NCBI GenBank assembly: GCA_009761415.1
Contig: QUOL01000006.1
Span: 1,426,001 to 1,490,000, forward strand
DNA from: Sarcomyxa edulis
Lineage: Eukaryota > Basidiomycota > Agaricomycetes > Agaricales > Mycenaceae
Length of the DNA: 64,000 nucleotides
Direction of reading: 5' to 3'
A program made the position numbers and the translations under genes. This document shows, piece after piece, positions 44,884-57,955 of the stretch; position 1 is the first letter of the stretch; each line of letters starts with the position of its first letter. Below the pieces are notes generated by a model. The model worked only from the letters and a program-made list of their open reading frames with translations. It had not been told where the DNA came from and did not search any database.

Positions 44884-47800
44884 CGTCGTCGACCCACCTC
44901 TCTTGTCTACCCATTGAGGGCATTCGATTCCTCTGGGGAACCCCTAATATTGGTCTTGCACCGATCGCAATTCATTTAACCCTCAACCCTGTGCCTCGAA
45001 CAGACCAATCTAAAAACAACCGAGGGAGTATCATTTGTCACGAGACGCAGCGCGTCTTGCCTCGAGGCGTTCTGAGATTGAACTCGGGTGATCGCGCTAA
45101 GCAAGAGGCTGATGTATCTCCATCGCTTATCGAGAGCAAAAACGTCTCCTCCAATGGCCCCGCATGCGCACATGCGACATCTCTTCCATGGTCGAGTCAG
45201 ACCACGGGTAATGCATGTTCATCGCGCTGTTAGGTACCGCTCGGACGGGCGTCAAAAACACGCGCTCACTCACCTCTGAATTCTTTTCTAAAAACGACCT
45301 ATCAGCCTGCGGACATGATGATGTTTATCAGACAACGATTGCAAAAACCGGAATTGTTAGCAGATCCGAAGACAGCCCCAATCAAAAATCCCACCTGGAC
45401 GAAATTAGCATTTGCTTGTGCAGATCAGAAAAAAAGACGGGACTGACGGTGCGGGGCTGTTAAACAGGCTTGGTAGGTGTCCCGTAGCCAGGAACTTTCA
45501 TCGATAAGACTACTTACACGTGTATCTTGGATACCTGTGGGTTTTGGCACGCCGTGATAACGAGGCAATAGACAGCATACGTAGGTGGCGGCTCGTTGAG
45601 ATCCATGCGAAATGGCGTTAGAAAGAAAGCAAGCCATAGAATGCCGGGCCCGAGAACACCTGTTCGTGCTTTCCTCGAGGAAAGGGGAAAAAAGAACAGA
45701 ACCGGGTCACCGGGTCTGAACGAATTACAGATATCTGTATGCCCTAAGCCCTAACCTTGCTGCATACGGGCGAAGGCCGATAACCCGGAAGCTTTTCAGA
45801 GCATTTTTGAGTTTTTGGGTTCGTCATGCATCGGTGCATCGGTGGGGTTTGGAATTTGCTTGATGGCTTATTGAGCGCCGCCCAGGTACACATACGCCCA
45901 TTTCCAGTATCGCCTTTTTGGCCCATTCCGGTTGATCCATGTTTCGCGGGAAGCGTCATACGATGCGACGCGACGCGTTGAAGAATCTCTAAAAGACCCA
46001 AATCATAGGAAGCAGCAGGAGGGTCCAAGCGTCCAGTAAGATACGACGAGATATAGATATAGATCCGCATCTGATGACATAAAGCAAATAACTGTGGAGA
46101 GCCGGAAGTAATCCACCTCGTCGTGAAAAATCGGAGCTTTCGTATTGGAGAACGGAAGCATCTTTAAAGTCCCGGCCTATATCTGCGTCAATGATAACGA
46201 ATGTAACTTAGCGAGGGGCCAGATGACTGTGAATCGTTGAGGGTGAGCTCCGATAGTCGTACTATGTGCGATCGAGGTTAAGGATGATGTCGTTGAACTG
46301 TAAAGCTTCTGGTGACAAATTGACGGTGGTAAGCACCGAGAAGACCAAGGTCTAGATCAAATTTACTCCCAGAGAATGCTTGGCACGATCGCAGAACATG
46401 ACGCAAGTTGCATACGCAAGTAACATCTTCTGTAGGTTATTCCGTTGGTCACAGAACAAAAAGCGCGTCGAGAGCGAGGAGGGGCGCATTGCAAAAGTTC
46501 AGACGCGATGTGGAGTAACATATCACGTGGCGTTACTGTCACGTTAATTTCGGAAAGCAGACGGAATTCGTGCGCATCCTGAGCGCCGATGTCGAGCCTG
46601 AGATGAACGAACGTGAAGAGATCCAAGGGATGATCTAGCGAGAAGGTTCCTCCATTATTTTTGGTGGGGAGTGTGAGTTGAGAACAAGAGACTCGCGCTC
46701 CCTACAACTAGATCTTCGGAAATTAACTGCACGGTGCAGCAACGACTGACATATAAAGAGGGAGTTCCAGCACGGTAAGTCGACTTCAGAAGGGGGAAGA
46801 TGCAAGTATACGTATTTATCTTTGGATGTTTCCGGGAAAAATCCGAGGTCTTGGTCTCCGGCAAAGAGTCGCGACAGTCAGTCCGGTCCTCTGTGAATAC
46901 GACAGCGATAAGGGCAAGTTCCATACAGCATGATCGAGAAGACGAAGAGGAGAGAATTTTGATTCTGTTCTGACTTCCGGAAGCAGTGTGAGCGCATTGA
47001 GTAGAAGCGAGGATGTGTTGATAGATAGCAACTTGAGGAAGTTGCTCTATGACGTGCCTGTGAATATAAATACCAGTTAATACCGGAGTATGAGCGACAT
47101 TATCATCGTCGGGATGCCGTCGTATTTCGAGGGTGCAAGCTAGAGCCAGATCTTGTAGGTTTCATGAACGAAGGAAAAGCCTGTCTATCTCCATAACGTG
47201 TTGGTGGGAGCTTGAAGCCTCGCCGAAGGACGTTATGATCCATTGGTGGGTTTGATCAGTAGAGAACCTCAGAAAGCGAGATGAAAATGCCGTACGCTCT
47301 GGAGTTTCTGGATCAGCGACGAAGTCGCCTTCTGATTGGATGTCGAGCACTTTCCCACTGTTGAGAAGACTTTGTCGTGGATCTTGAGCCCTACAGATGG
47401 AATATTGACCGTCAAAGAGAAGGAAATTGAACGTAAATGTCGTACACCCAAAGGAACCTCACGATCGACGACAAGGACATATCGTAATAGGAAAAACCTG
47501 TATCCTCCCAATATCCTCTCAATAGCCTTCAAGGAGGGACCTGGGTCGAGACATGCATCAAACTAATCATCGTAGGCATAACCACATAGAGCCTTGCGAA
47601 CACTTTTGAATATGTGGCGCAATATGAGCAGACGCACTATCCATCGATTTGAATCATGGTCAGTGCGCGAACGAAGACCCTGATGGCGATGAGCAGGACC
47701 GGCGGTAGATGTAGCGCATTGCACTGAGCGACGCTTGTTACCCCAGATGCGGGGAAACGCGTCTGATGGACCCGTGAATCCTTGGTAGGGTGTTATTCCA

Positions 47801-48357
47801 ATTAATTGCAGATAATCGATGATCTCGTCATCCCGAAACCTGGTCAGAGAAATTAAAGATCGCTGGGATATTTCCGATGCAACGCTCGAGCAGGTCTATG
47901 CATTAATCAACACCATCGAGCGTTCAACATCGAGAACAGCAAGAGAGCAAACTAAAAAGAGAGATGTTGGATGATGGTGGCGAGGTCTGGCCTGCTCTCC
48001 CCAGCGCGACGTGATGTGAGGACCCCAGACAATCCCCAACCGATCAGTGAGTTCCTTTCTGAGAGCTGTACTTTAGAAACACAATTGCAGCTAGATCTTT
48101 GCACCAACAAATATATACGTTGGCTCCAGTGTACATTTGCTATAATTTTGAAGGTGATTGTGCTGATTTTACGGACGCAAAAGAGCCAAGACTGGGGTCA
48201 AACAAGTTGGTTGCACCGATCTAAATTTGAAATAGGCGCTGGTACGTTTCGGGGTCCTCCCGCCGCGTAATGACGCATAAGCGTGGACTACCGCTCTTCC
48301 TCGTCTTTTCTTCTGAAATTCCGCGTTTTTCCTCTTTTTTTATCCTCGAGATACAAC
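44884..48357. other. Gene-poor region with possible decayed F-box gene
   Basis: About 3.5 kb without an intact gene. On the minus strand at roughly 46360-47050 there are F-box/LRR-like fragments (DMLLHIASELLQCAP, FVHLRLDIGAQDAHEF, LRLLDHAVWNLPLSLS) in different frames with stops between them, which suggests a pseudogene. The frame at 47336-47566 (+) overlaps another on the opposite strand and is unsupported. The rest is short chance frames. The last 100 bp is probably the acyl-CoA synthetase promoter. Confidence 0.35.
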
Positions 48358-50822
48358 ATGGGTCACATATCAACAGTCAAGCCAGGTTATTTCGGAAAGG
48401 GTTCCGTTGAAGTCGCACCGCCAGCGAGAGAGGGCGAAGGTCCCACACGCCGACTTGCGATCGCAGCCGACAAACTCGTCACCGAACCATTCGAAGGTTT
48501 GGAGACAATTTGTGACATTATATCCTATTCCGCAACTACGCATGGAGCTCATAATGCTATGGGGTACCGAGACATCGTCGAGGTACGAGTATGTCTACGT
48601 CGGCCGTGGGATAGAACTCAACCATATTCATAGATTCACGAGGAGGAGAAAGATGTTACGAAGATTGTCAATGGAAAAACGCATGTAGAGAAGAAGAAAT
48701 GGAAGTATTTCCAGCTGAGCGAGTACAAGTACCTCAATTTCCTGCAGGTGCAGGAAGCTGTTTCTGAGGTCGCACGAGGCTTGCTGGATCTTGGAATTAC
48801 CACGGACGACGTTTTCAACGTCTATGCTGCTACGAGGTGCGCTCTAGACTATTTTACCCATGCGTTTGCAGTGCTCACCATTTCTGCAGTGTGAACTGGC
48901 AGCTCATTTCGCATGGTTGCGCTACCATCTCAACGACAATAGCGACAGCTTACGACACCCTAGGCGAATCAGGTCTTACACACTCCCTCAACGAACCCAA
49001 CTGTGTGGGTCTTTTCACCAATGCAGAACTCCTCCAAACTCTCTTGAACGTCCTCGTCAAGACGCCCTCTGTCAAATACATCATCTACGATGGAAAAGTC
49101 ACAGACACCGTCCTTTCTGGTCTCAAGAGCACACGAGAAGACATCAGAGTAATACATATCGACGAACTACGCGCAACCGGCAAGACGAAATCCATGGATC
49201 TTCTAAAGGACAGAAAACCTACCAAAGACACCATGGCGTGTATCATGTATACCAGCGGAAGTACGGGTCCACCTAAAGGAGTGTGTATCACCCACAGTAA
49301 CCTCATCGCGGCTACGGGCGCCATATACGTTCTTCTAGGACATCATTTCATCGAAGGCGATTCGTACCTCGCCTACCTCCCCCTCGCGCATATCCTCGAA
49401 TACATAGTCGAGCTCGCTCTCTTCTTTGTCGGCATGACACTCGGCTATGGACGCGTCAAAACACTCACTGATGCATCGGTGCGAAAGTGCCAGGGCGATC
49501 TCGCTGCATTCAAACCGAGTATCATGGTGGGTGTGCCCGCTGTTTGGGAGACTATTCGGAAAGGTATCATCACGAAGGTCAATCACAGTGGGGGGATGAA
49601 GAAGAAGATGTTCAACGGTGCCATGTCTGTAAAGAAGGCGGGTATACCAGGTTTGAGTCAACTCGCGGATAGTGTCGTTCTTTCGAACGTCAGAGCAGCT
49701 ACCGGCGGTCGTCTACGATTAGCGCTGAGTGGAGGTGCAGCACTGAGTCATGAGACGCAAGAATTCTTGACTATCGCGTTGGTGACAATGTTGCAGGGTA
49801 CATATTCATTTCTTCCTCGAGCGAATCAATCTAACAACATTTTTCCAGGTTACGGAATGACTGAATCGTGTGGCATGTGTGCCATTCTCCCTCCGGAGCA
49901 CATGCAATATGGTTCTGTCGGTCTTCCCGTTCCCGCTATCGAAATCAAGCTTCTGGATGTCGTAGAAGCTGGCTATCTTTCCACTAACACCCCACCCCAG
50001 GGAGAAGTGTGTATCCGCGGGCCAGCAGTAACAAAAGGTTACTACAAACGACCGGATTTGAATGAGGATGAAACTATTTTCACCAAGGACGGATTCCTTC
50101 GTACCGGAGATGTTGGACAGTGGAATCCAGACGGGACTATGTCGTTGATTGACCGGTATGTACCATCTTCTAGATCGTTAGGGGTCGTCAGGGACTCATT
50201 CATTTCTATAGGATCAAGAACCTTGTCAAACTTCAAGGTGGCGAGGTAAAGCGCTCGTCTGGTTTCCGAGAGTGGTAATAACTGATTTACGTATTCTTAG
50301 TATATCGCCCTAGAGCGCCTCGAATCGACATACAGGGCTTGCAATTTCGTCAGCAACATCTGCGTCCACGCCACACCAGAGGCAAAGCAACCTATAGCTA
50401 TCATCATCCCACACGAAGCCAACCTCCGACACGCTCTGCAATCATCATCCGGCGGGTCCCAATTCTCTCTTCCCTCCAACAGCTCCTCGAAATCTTCATC
50501 CTCGACAGAGCCTGTCGATTACACGCTCAGTCTCCCCGAATTGTGTCACGATCCACGAGTACAGGCCCTGGTATTGAAGGAATGTAACGCAATCGGCAAG
50601 AAGAATGGTTTCAAGCCCATGGAGATCCTGCAAGCCGTTATTTTGTCTCCCGAAGAATGGACGCCGGAGAGTGGCCTGGTTACGGCTGCTCAGAAGATTC
50701 AAAGAGGAAAGATTGCGAAACATTTTGCTGAGGAGATCAAGGTGCGATCGTCCGTCTGTTCCTTCGTCTAAGTTCGTTGTTGATAATGTTACTTTGTTCT
50801 ACAGATTGCGTACAAGGAGTGA
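48358..50822 (+). CDS. Long-chain acyl-CoA synthetase
   Basis: Activates fatty acids to acyl-CoA with ATP, for lipid synthesis or beta-oxidation. Seven exons (48358-48582, 48634-48836, 48890-49797, 49849-50155, 50212-50245, 50301-50741, 50805-50822) close to 711 residues, the usual length. Starts MGHISTVKPGYFGKGSVEVA. Landmarks: KKKWKYFQLSEYKYLNFLQV, NWQLISHGCATISTTIATAY, YDTLGESGLTHSLNEP, the AMP-binding P-loop IMYTSGSTGPPKGVCITHSN, YLPLAHILEYIVELALFFVG, GGRLRLALSGGAALSHETQE, QGYGMTESCGMCAI, EVCIRGPAVTKGYYKRPDLN, and the hinge FLRTGDVGQWNPDGTMSLID with RIKNLVKLQGGEYIALERLE. The catalytic motifs are intact. No peroxisomal PTS1 is present (it ends IAYKE). Confidence 0.95.
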
Positions 50823-51286
50823 TCTAGGACAGGAACAATTTAGAATTGTGTCTCTGATTGTTTCCTCCTCTCTCTTTTTCCGGTGTACACCCCCGCGAAC
50901 GAACACTTGTTTCATATGCATCTAGCCACGTAATCGCACCACTGCCATTGTTCTCCTCGCATACCCCGTCTCGTCATTATAATTGTAGTTTTCCATATTC
51001 TTGAAACGCCAGCCTTTAACGATGTTCCTGTATATCATAGGAAGGACCTGATATTCTCGATACTTCCACAATGGTAGACCTACGCGCGATTCGTTCTTGA
51101 AGATCAAATTGCACGCGATCAACCCGATAGTGAGAGATGGTATTATATGTATGTGTTCAAAAGAGTGTGTAGATGTAAGTCGGAGGTCAAAACGAACGAA
51201 TACAGAAGCTGAACTCTGTCAGTAGTACTGTGCTGTATGGTATAAGTATAACTGTCCTAATTCCCAGGTAACCATAAAAGTATATC
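50823..51286. other. Intergenic between convergent genes
   Basis: The 3' flanks of the acyl-CoA synthetase (+) and the first double-psi beta-barrel gene (-). No gene is seen. Confidence 0.55.
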
Positions 51287-51834
51287 TCAATTCGAGAGGT
51301 TTGGCTTCCTGTACCTCAACGATCGTGTTCGTCGATGGCTCCGTTTACTCTTGTCATAGCTCCAATTGACAGAAATGCGGCCCATAGATTCGTCTGCCAG
51401 AGCCGAAAAGGCCGCAGGACTGAGATCAAGATCGTATTCGGCGCAGCCCGGGCACTTGTCAACGATGGTGGCATCGACGGACTTTCCTTGGTCTAAGAAG
51501 AGAAGGTCGAGAGTTAGTTCTGTCTCCCCTGCGTGGGGCTTTCCTAACAGCAGCACGTACAATTAATGGTAATATGCTCGAAGCAACGTTCGCCGTTCCC
51601 GAACTGATCAGCCGAGAGAGCGGCAACGATGTCGGAATCTTTGCTTTGAGCACCACAAGCACCTTGTCCCACTTCGAAGTAAGTTGCTGGAAACGATGTG
51701 GTCGAGTCAGTGGATGAATGTTGCATACTTCACAACTTCTAGAAAGGAGACATACCGTCGCCAGTGTTCGCACTAACCATGCCGATGGACAAGGCAGTAG
51801 AAAGGAAGGCGAGGAAGACTTTAGTGGAGACCAT
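51287..51834 (-). CDS. Secreted double-psi beta-barrel protein (RlpA/expansin-like), copy A
   Basis: Small secreted protein of the RlpA-like/barwin fold, related to the basidiomycete riboflavin-aldehyde-forming-enzyme-like group. Start ATG 51834. The signal peptide MVSTKVFLAFLSTALSIGMVSA is followed by NTGDG. The mature domain reads TYFEVGQGACGAQSKDSDIV, AALSADQFGNGERCFEHITI, YQGKSVDATIVDKCPGCAEY and DLDLSPAAFSALADESMGRI with SVNWSY. Three exons. The DATIVDKCPGC and DLDLSPAAF blocks are the family signature. Unlike copy B (52896-53360), which stops at TWNYE, this one runs on for about 23 extra, mostly basic residues (KSKRSHRRTRSLRYRKPN), consistent with loss of an ancestral stop. Probable role in cell wall or extracellular space; activity is unknown. 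Confidence 0.88.
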
Positions 51835-52895
51835 TTCTGCGTATTGATTGAAAGTTGGTTGTTTTGCTGGAAAGCAGGAGACACCAAATGTCGTTCCCTC
51901 TTCTAGTTTATGCCTGGAGTGGACAGGTTATCGTTGAAGGTTGGTTTTTTAATGGATGTGGACTTGAAACGTACGGTGTATATTAGAGGATGCGGCGCAC
52001 CACGTCAGTCCACTTCGTCTACGCGGACACAGGCACGGATCGGTATGCTTTGGCCGCTCCTCACAGCTCCTCACTCGGAGACGAGGCTGGTCCGGAACCA
52101 AATTCTGGCACGTTGGGCGCGAGATATATTTCACCGGCCGCCTAGCCGACGTGTTACCTGTCCGTTTCAATTCGCCAGCAGATCCTTGAGGGTCCACGTT
52201 GACAAACATCGCCGGAGAATGCTACTGGATGCAACGCGGGGTATACAGAGATGCGTACTCATAACTACATCCTCTCTGTTTGCCAGTGTACGCGAGATAT
52301 ATCCCATGTGCTTGAAGCCGGACCAGGACTTCATCCGAGATGGACATCAGGATGGCCCTGCATGGCTGCATGGAAGCTAATCGATTTGGCTGTGGATCAA
52401 TATAAGTATAGAAGTATTGGGTCATCATATGAGTCCTGAATAGCCAAAAACGCCACAAGGGTGCAGAACAGAGTCAAATCGGGATGCAACTTCCAGAGGA
52501 TGCCTAGTATTCACAGTGAGCTCCGGAATGCCAGAACGCGGTATTAATTTCAGATTGATGCTTTGCTGTGGACCGGAACGACGCGTAGGATTCGAAATGA
52601 TCATATGAACTTGCTTGCACGAAGTCACGGTTGGCAAACAAGTTGTGCGTTGTTGAAGCTGAGGACTGCACGCCAATTAAGGGAAAGCACGGCCAAACGG
52701 ATCGAAGGGGAAAAGCATATACAATATTTTACTATAGAGTAGAAGTGAATGTATATGCAGAAATTGAGCTGTCACTGGGCACTATGTTGTTGGAAGAATT
52801 CTATGGGATATGTAAGAGCGATATGATGACCGTGACCTCCTACACTTCAACTCAAAAAAGAAGTCTGGGGCCGCTGCAACGTCTGACGGTCCCAT
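51835..52895. other. Intergenic between tandem paralogues
   Basis: About 1.06 kb between the two double-psi beta-barrel genes. It contains the promoter of copy A and the 3' flank of copy B. The frames here (51910-52380 and the minus-strand ones) overlap each other and have no domain. Confidence 0.5.
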
Positions 52896-53360
52896 CTACT
52901 CGTAGTTCCAGGTAACAGCGATACGGCCCTCGGACTGAGGCGCGAGAACCGAGAAGGCCGAAGGGCTGAGATCGATGTCGTATTCGGCACAACCCTCGCA
53001 CTCATCGACAATAGTAGCGTCGACGTAGTTTCCGTTGTCTAGAGGCATTGAGAACGGTCATCAAAAGTCTATGCCACTGCGACGGTGTATAAGACTCACG
53101 GTAAACACCGATGTGTTGCCAGCAGTGAGCGCCATTGTTGTATAGTTCAGTCGAGAGGGCGACAACGTGGTCGGAATCCACACTCCAAGCGCCACAAGCA
53201 CCTAAGCCGACTTCGAACCAGGTTGCTAAAAAGAGGTAAATGAGCTGAAGTCACATTGAGACCAGGGGAGACTCATACCGTCACCCGCATAAGCGTTGGC
53301 TGCGCCAATCGACAAGGCAGCAGTAGAGAGGAGGGCGAAGAAGACTTTGACAGAGAACAT
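52896..53360 (-). CDS. Secreted double-psi beta-barrel protein, copy B
   Basis: Tandem paralogue of the gene at 51287-51834. Start ATG 53360. The signal peptide MFSVKVFFALLSTAALSIGA ends in NAYA, then GDG. After the first intron comes TWFEVGLGACGAWSVDSDHV, VALSTELYNNGAHCWQHIGV, then NYVDATIVDECEGCAEYDID, LSPSAFSVLAPQSEGRIAVT and the end WNYE. The exon-intron positions are the same as in copy A. The standard-length end after WNYE makes this the more typical family member. A TATA element lies about 70 nt upstream (53431-53437). Confidence 0.9.
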
Positions 53361-56024
53361 TCTTGAGTATGTATGTGTAGAAGCTAAGTGATTACTTTGC
53401 TGGATAAATGTAGACAGTAATGCTACCTCTTTATACCTGCACACCTCGCCGCTCAGATGTGTTTTTTATGAGAATAATTTGCAACGTACCGTATATTGCG
53501 GAGAATGTCTGCAGACCAAGGTCGATACAATTCCTCTTTGCGAAGAAAAGCGCCCCGGATCACGGTAGCTTCCGCCACTCGATTTTGATGTTCTTTCATT
53601 TTTCGGGGGCGAGGCCACTCCGAGACCAAAGCTACAAGCAAATATCATCGTATTCACCAGCGTAAAATTGACGCCTTAGCACCCTTCCATTGGTCCAAAT
53701 ATAAACGCCCTGAATATATGAACATTGAGGGAGCCTCGTTAGAGAAAGCCATCGATATGCAGTACTTCGAGGGATGCCATGCAAAGTCAGTGACAAGCGG
53801 AGGCCAATAATGCTTAGGCGTTTATTAGAGGCTCGAGTAGCTGATGGAAAAACACCGAGTAAAAATCAATGTTTCAAAGCAAGCTAGACCCAACGATGAG
53901 TGGCCAATAGAATGTCCTAATCAACGGTCAGTCTGAGTCCTGTATTGCTCCAAGCAGCTAATGCTTACCGTCAAGAGCGCGACATCGGGTAGTGCACTGT
54001 AATTCTCAGCCGGTGGACTGGACAGGATGCGGCACGGGTCATCCAAAAAGCACTGAGCCGGACTACATTGATCCTTGCTCTTCGTTGAGGAATCCTTTTT
54101 TTCAATCGATAGCAGCCAACATGATCAAGAAATAGCGCCTTGGCCTTTCGTGGAAGCGAAAATCTACAGGTCACTAAACAATATACCGCGGTATTTGTTT
54201 TGAGAAGATGCCAAGAAACTGAGGGCTTCATAGATAAAAAATCAGGATATTTCCATTGGATAAGACGGTGCTAGACGAACATACCTGTCCAGAGAGAGAT
54301 ACCGCAATCTATGTTTTGCGGAAAGAATCGCAACTGCTGTAGCATCGATGTCAACTAAGTCTGGATAGACTTCTAGCCTGGCCACCTGCGCCTAAAGGCC
54401 TGTACCGGGCTAGACATCGCAGTGAGGTACCTTCCGCAGACGATACCTCGTCGCGGAGTTCGTCCCTTCCGTTTTCGGAAAGGCAAATCAACAAGACACC
54501 GAATTTATCCTCTGGGAAGTTATGAAACTCTGACAGACCTGTTAGAGGCAAAATATCCAGGGTTAAGACCTGCATTCTCCTTGTAGATAGTCTCTCTAGA
54601 CTTACTTTTACGATCCCGGGTTCAAGGGTGACTTCGCTGAACTTGTCATGTTGACTTGGACCCTTTTTCACGGCCGCCGGACTGGGTGTTTTGTCGCATT
54701 CGGACGTTTGTTTGCGAAGAAACAATCAAGAGCGGAAGCGGAGGTCCTTCGAGGAACCGAAGACATCGGGGATAACCACAGGTATCTGCGTTCATCAAAG
54801 GCATCACTCGAACGTTTGATTCAAGAAACAAATTTCTCTGAAAGAAGGACGACTAAACAGGATGCGGTTCCGAGCGGACGCGACGTCCGACTTTGTAACG
54901 GTAAGACACGCAATATGAGGCTGCAACTCGCTCACAAAGACCCAAATTAGAAGGTGCTTGGAAAGAGATTACAAAAAATACAACACCTATCAGATCCAGA
55001 CTGACATCAGCGTAGAGAGGCCTGCTATATCGGGCGCTAAGGATCGAAGCAGAATCGAGGATCAGCAAGAGGAGGATAGCAAGTTTGATCCACCCGGCGA
55101 TGGTTTTGAAACAACACAAACGCTGATCCGGACCGTCGCATTATACGACAGGACCTCCCGGGAGGAACGGTCGGAGACAAATGATGCAAATATGAGGATC
55201 GGAACGGCTGAAATAGCTAGTCGGCCTTCGGTCTGAGGAACTCATGCACAGCTCGAAGCAATAGAGGAGATGAAGACATATGGTGTTATGTTTATTGGCA
55301 TTCGACAAGTACATTGACACAATACGAAATGAACGAACGAAACCTGTCCGTCTTGAGCATCGAGTTACTCGGTCTTCGGGCTGACATTTGCGATCGCAAA
55401 GCTAGCTTTGGGAGAGAGACGTAGGAAATTAGTAACGGCCGATTGAAACATCATCGATATGAATAAACAGAGAAGTGAAGAAATTCAGGCTACTATAAGT
55501 AGAGGTTTTCAACTCTCGACGCAACGAGCGTTCGTAGTCTAATTTAAATATGGGTAATCATGATATCTGAAGGTGGGGAATATGGACATGAACCGCAAAT
55601 GAAGAGAGACTTACAGATACGTTGAAGAGCATGTTGGTGGGTCCAAGACAGATCCTATAATGCTGTAACGAGCTGTAATCGCCATGATTATCAATGCAGC
55701 AGATAGTCAATCATGGAAGAAAATGTTTTGCTGGTCCTGGACATCCTTGAGAGGGTTTCCAGCGAGATGGACGCGTTGTTTGAAGACAACGAGGGCGAGG
55801 GAGGACGAAGAGCGGATGAAAAAAAATAGCTGCAATTTGAAGCGGAGCTTGAAGCTGATGCAGTTTATTTTGATCACGGGTTATCTCGGCACTTGCCGAG
55901 ATCGAAGAGCTCTTGCAATATTTGCTGCAACTGACTTGGACTGACTCTTTTTTCGCTTTTCTGCTCATCGTTCTCTCTTTTGCTATTGCTTTCCTTTGAT
56001 TTATCGTTTGATTTATACGCAAAA
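53361..56024. other. Intergenic region, no well-supported gene
   Basis: About 2.7 kb. Most frames are short and overlap. One minus-strand candidate near 55685-55615 has an ATG, 23 codons and a canonical GTAAGT donor, and may continue after an acceptor near 55400, giving a very short product (see findings). The last 100 bp is pyrimidine-rich and is probably the La gene's promoter and leader. Confidence 0.45.
53431..53437 (-). promoter_or_regulatory. TATA box of the double-psi beta-barrel copy B
   Basis: Minus-strand GGTATAAAG about 70 nt upstream of the ATG at 53360. Its position is right for a core promoter element. Confidence 0.5.
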
Positions 56025-57955
56025 ATGGCTACTACCGCCCCAGAAATCGTAGTGGAGGAGTCAAAACCCGAGTCTGTTCTACCTACGTCTGCCCCTGTGA
56101 CCGAAACACCACCTACCACTGAAGACGTACCCATGGACGACGCAGCAGAGAAGGAAAAGATGTTAAAGGCCGCGAGGCAAAGTATGCCAATCAAGATATA
56201 CCGTATCTGCTAATTTTAATCGCAATCTCCCTGATTTTAGTCGAATTTTACTTCGCGGACTCTAATCTTCCTTATGACAAGTACGTATATATTTCTTAGG
56301 CGCTTCTCTTCCCCGTTAATCGTGCTCTCAGATTCATGTGGACATTACACACTGCCAACCCGGAACATTGGGTCCCAGTTTCGACTGTATCTTCGTTCAA
56401 GCGCATGCGCGATTTCACTGGTCTCGGTGTGGAATGGGTAGCAAAAGCCCTCCGTCTCAGTGAAGAACTTGAAGTCGACGAGACTAACACTAAAGTACGT
56501 CGGCGAACCGAAGTTCAAGAACCCAAGGGTCAATTTGAAAGAAGTATATACGCAGTACGTCTCCTGGAATTTGATGCTATGTTCCGGCTCGTTAATAACA
56601 TCTCTTTTTTATAGAAAGGATTCGGTGAAGAGGACGGTGCACTGCAGCTAAAACTGGAAGAATTCTTCAACAGTTTCGGTAAAACTAACGCTGTCAGGAT
56701 GAGAAGGAATGAGGAGAAGAAGTTCAAAGTCTGTTCTCCATTCTCAGTCGTCTTCGCATCAAATACTTATAGATTTCTTTCTCTCACTAGGGCTCCGTCT
56801 TCGTGGAATTCACCGACTTCAAAACGGTCGAAACAATTCTAAAAGCCGACCCAAAACCTCAATGGGAAGGAAAAGATCTCCTCTTAATGACCAAGTACGT
56901 CTCCAGACTACCATCTCCCCCTTATACGCGTAATTGAATCACTTTGACCATAGGGAAGATTATTGCGAAATGAAAATCAAAGAAAAAGGCTTGACCGGTA
57001 AAGCAGCCAACGTCCGCAAAGATCTCATCAACCGAAGAGGCTTCAATGCATTCAGACTGAACGAGAAGGATAAGAAGTCTTCTGCAAAGGATGGAGGCAA
57101 AGATGGGAAGGACGCGGGAAAGCCCAAGGCGGAAGTATTCCTTGAATTCATGGGGTCTAAGATTAAGGTGCACCAGGATGAGGAGGGAAACGGGACTGTT
57201 AATGATGAGGAAGTTCCGGTCGTTAAAGGTGCTACGTTGAAGTTCGAAGGGTGTGGCGGAGACGTGTCTTGGGCAGATATCAAGGTGCGTTCTAGTTTTT
57301 CCTCCGCTCCTCGTTCCTCCGCTCAAGATCCTGATATGCGTCTTCCGGAATAGGATCCATTGAAACAAAAATTTAACCGTTCACCCTTCATCAAATACTC
57401 ACGCGGGGATGATAGCGGTCTTGTTGGCTTTGACAAGGGTCTTTCCGAAGAAGACCTCACTTTCGTCAAGGAGAACATCAAGACACTCAACTCGAAGAAC
57501 GTGACTTGGACTTACGCTTCTGGTTCGTACATCCTCTTTCCATATAAAACCAACGCACACTCACATCTACTATTTTAGATGAGGATGACAGGGCATTCCA
57601 GCTGGAACGCGCGCGATTTGCCGCGAAATCGGCTCTGGGATACTCGCAGCATGGTGGATCGTCACGAGGTGGTCGTGGAGGCCGGGATCGGGATGGTGGT
57701 CGTGGAGGCCGAGGAGGTCGTGGTGGTCGTGGTGGGCGTGGGGGACGCGGTGGACGCGGTGGGAACAGAGATCGCAATAACGACCGCAATGCCGAGAAAA
57801 AGGCGACAGCCACCGATGGTGGAGACGAAGCGACTGGTGAAAAGAGGAAGCGTGCGGTGGAACCTGATGGTGGGCCGGACGTTGGTGTGAGAGGGACTGG
57901 CGCGCCTCCTTCTATTCAGAGTGCGAAGAAGGCGAAGACGGATGCTAGTTCATAG
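56025..57955 (+). CDS. LHP1: La protein (Lhp1-like) RNA-binding protein
   Basis: Binds the 3' oligo-U end of newly made Pol III transcripts, protecting tRNA and other small RNA precursors; mainly nuclear. Eight exons (56025-56181, 56241-56280, 56332-56554, 56615-56728, 56791-56894, 56954-57284, 57354-57522, 57579-57955) close to 504 residues. An acidic N-terminal tail precedes the La motif (IEFYFADSNLPYDKFMWTLH, VPVSTVSSFKRMRDFTG). An RRM follows (KGFGEEDGALQLKLEEFFNS, AVRMRRNEEKKFKGSVFVEF). A second domain (IKVHQDEEGNGTVNDEEVPV, then WADIKDPLKQKFNRSPFIKY) is probably the C-terminal xRRM-like part. A long Arg/Gly (RGG) tract and a basic end (EKRKRAVEPDG, SAKKAKTDASS) complete it. Confidence 0.95.
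57650..57772 (+). repeat. RGG-encoding degenerate repeat
   Basis: Imperfect repetition of GGTCGTGGTGG-type units encoding Arg-Gly-Gly runs in the La protein C-terminal tail. RGG tracts commonly bind RNA and are arginine-methylated. Confidence 0.85.
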
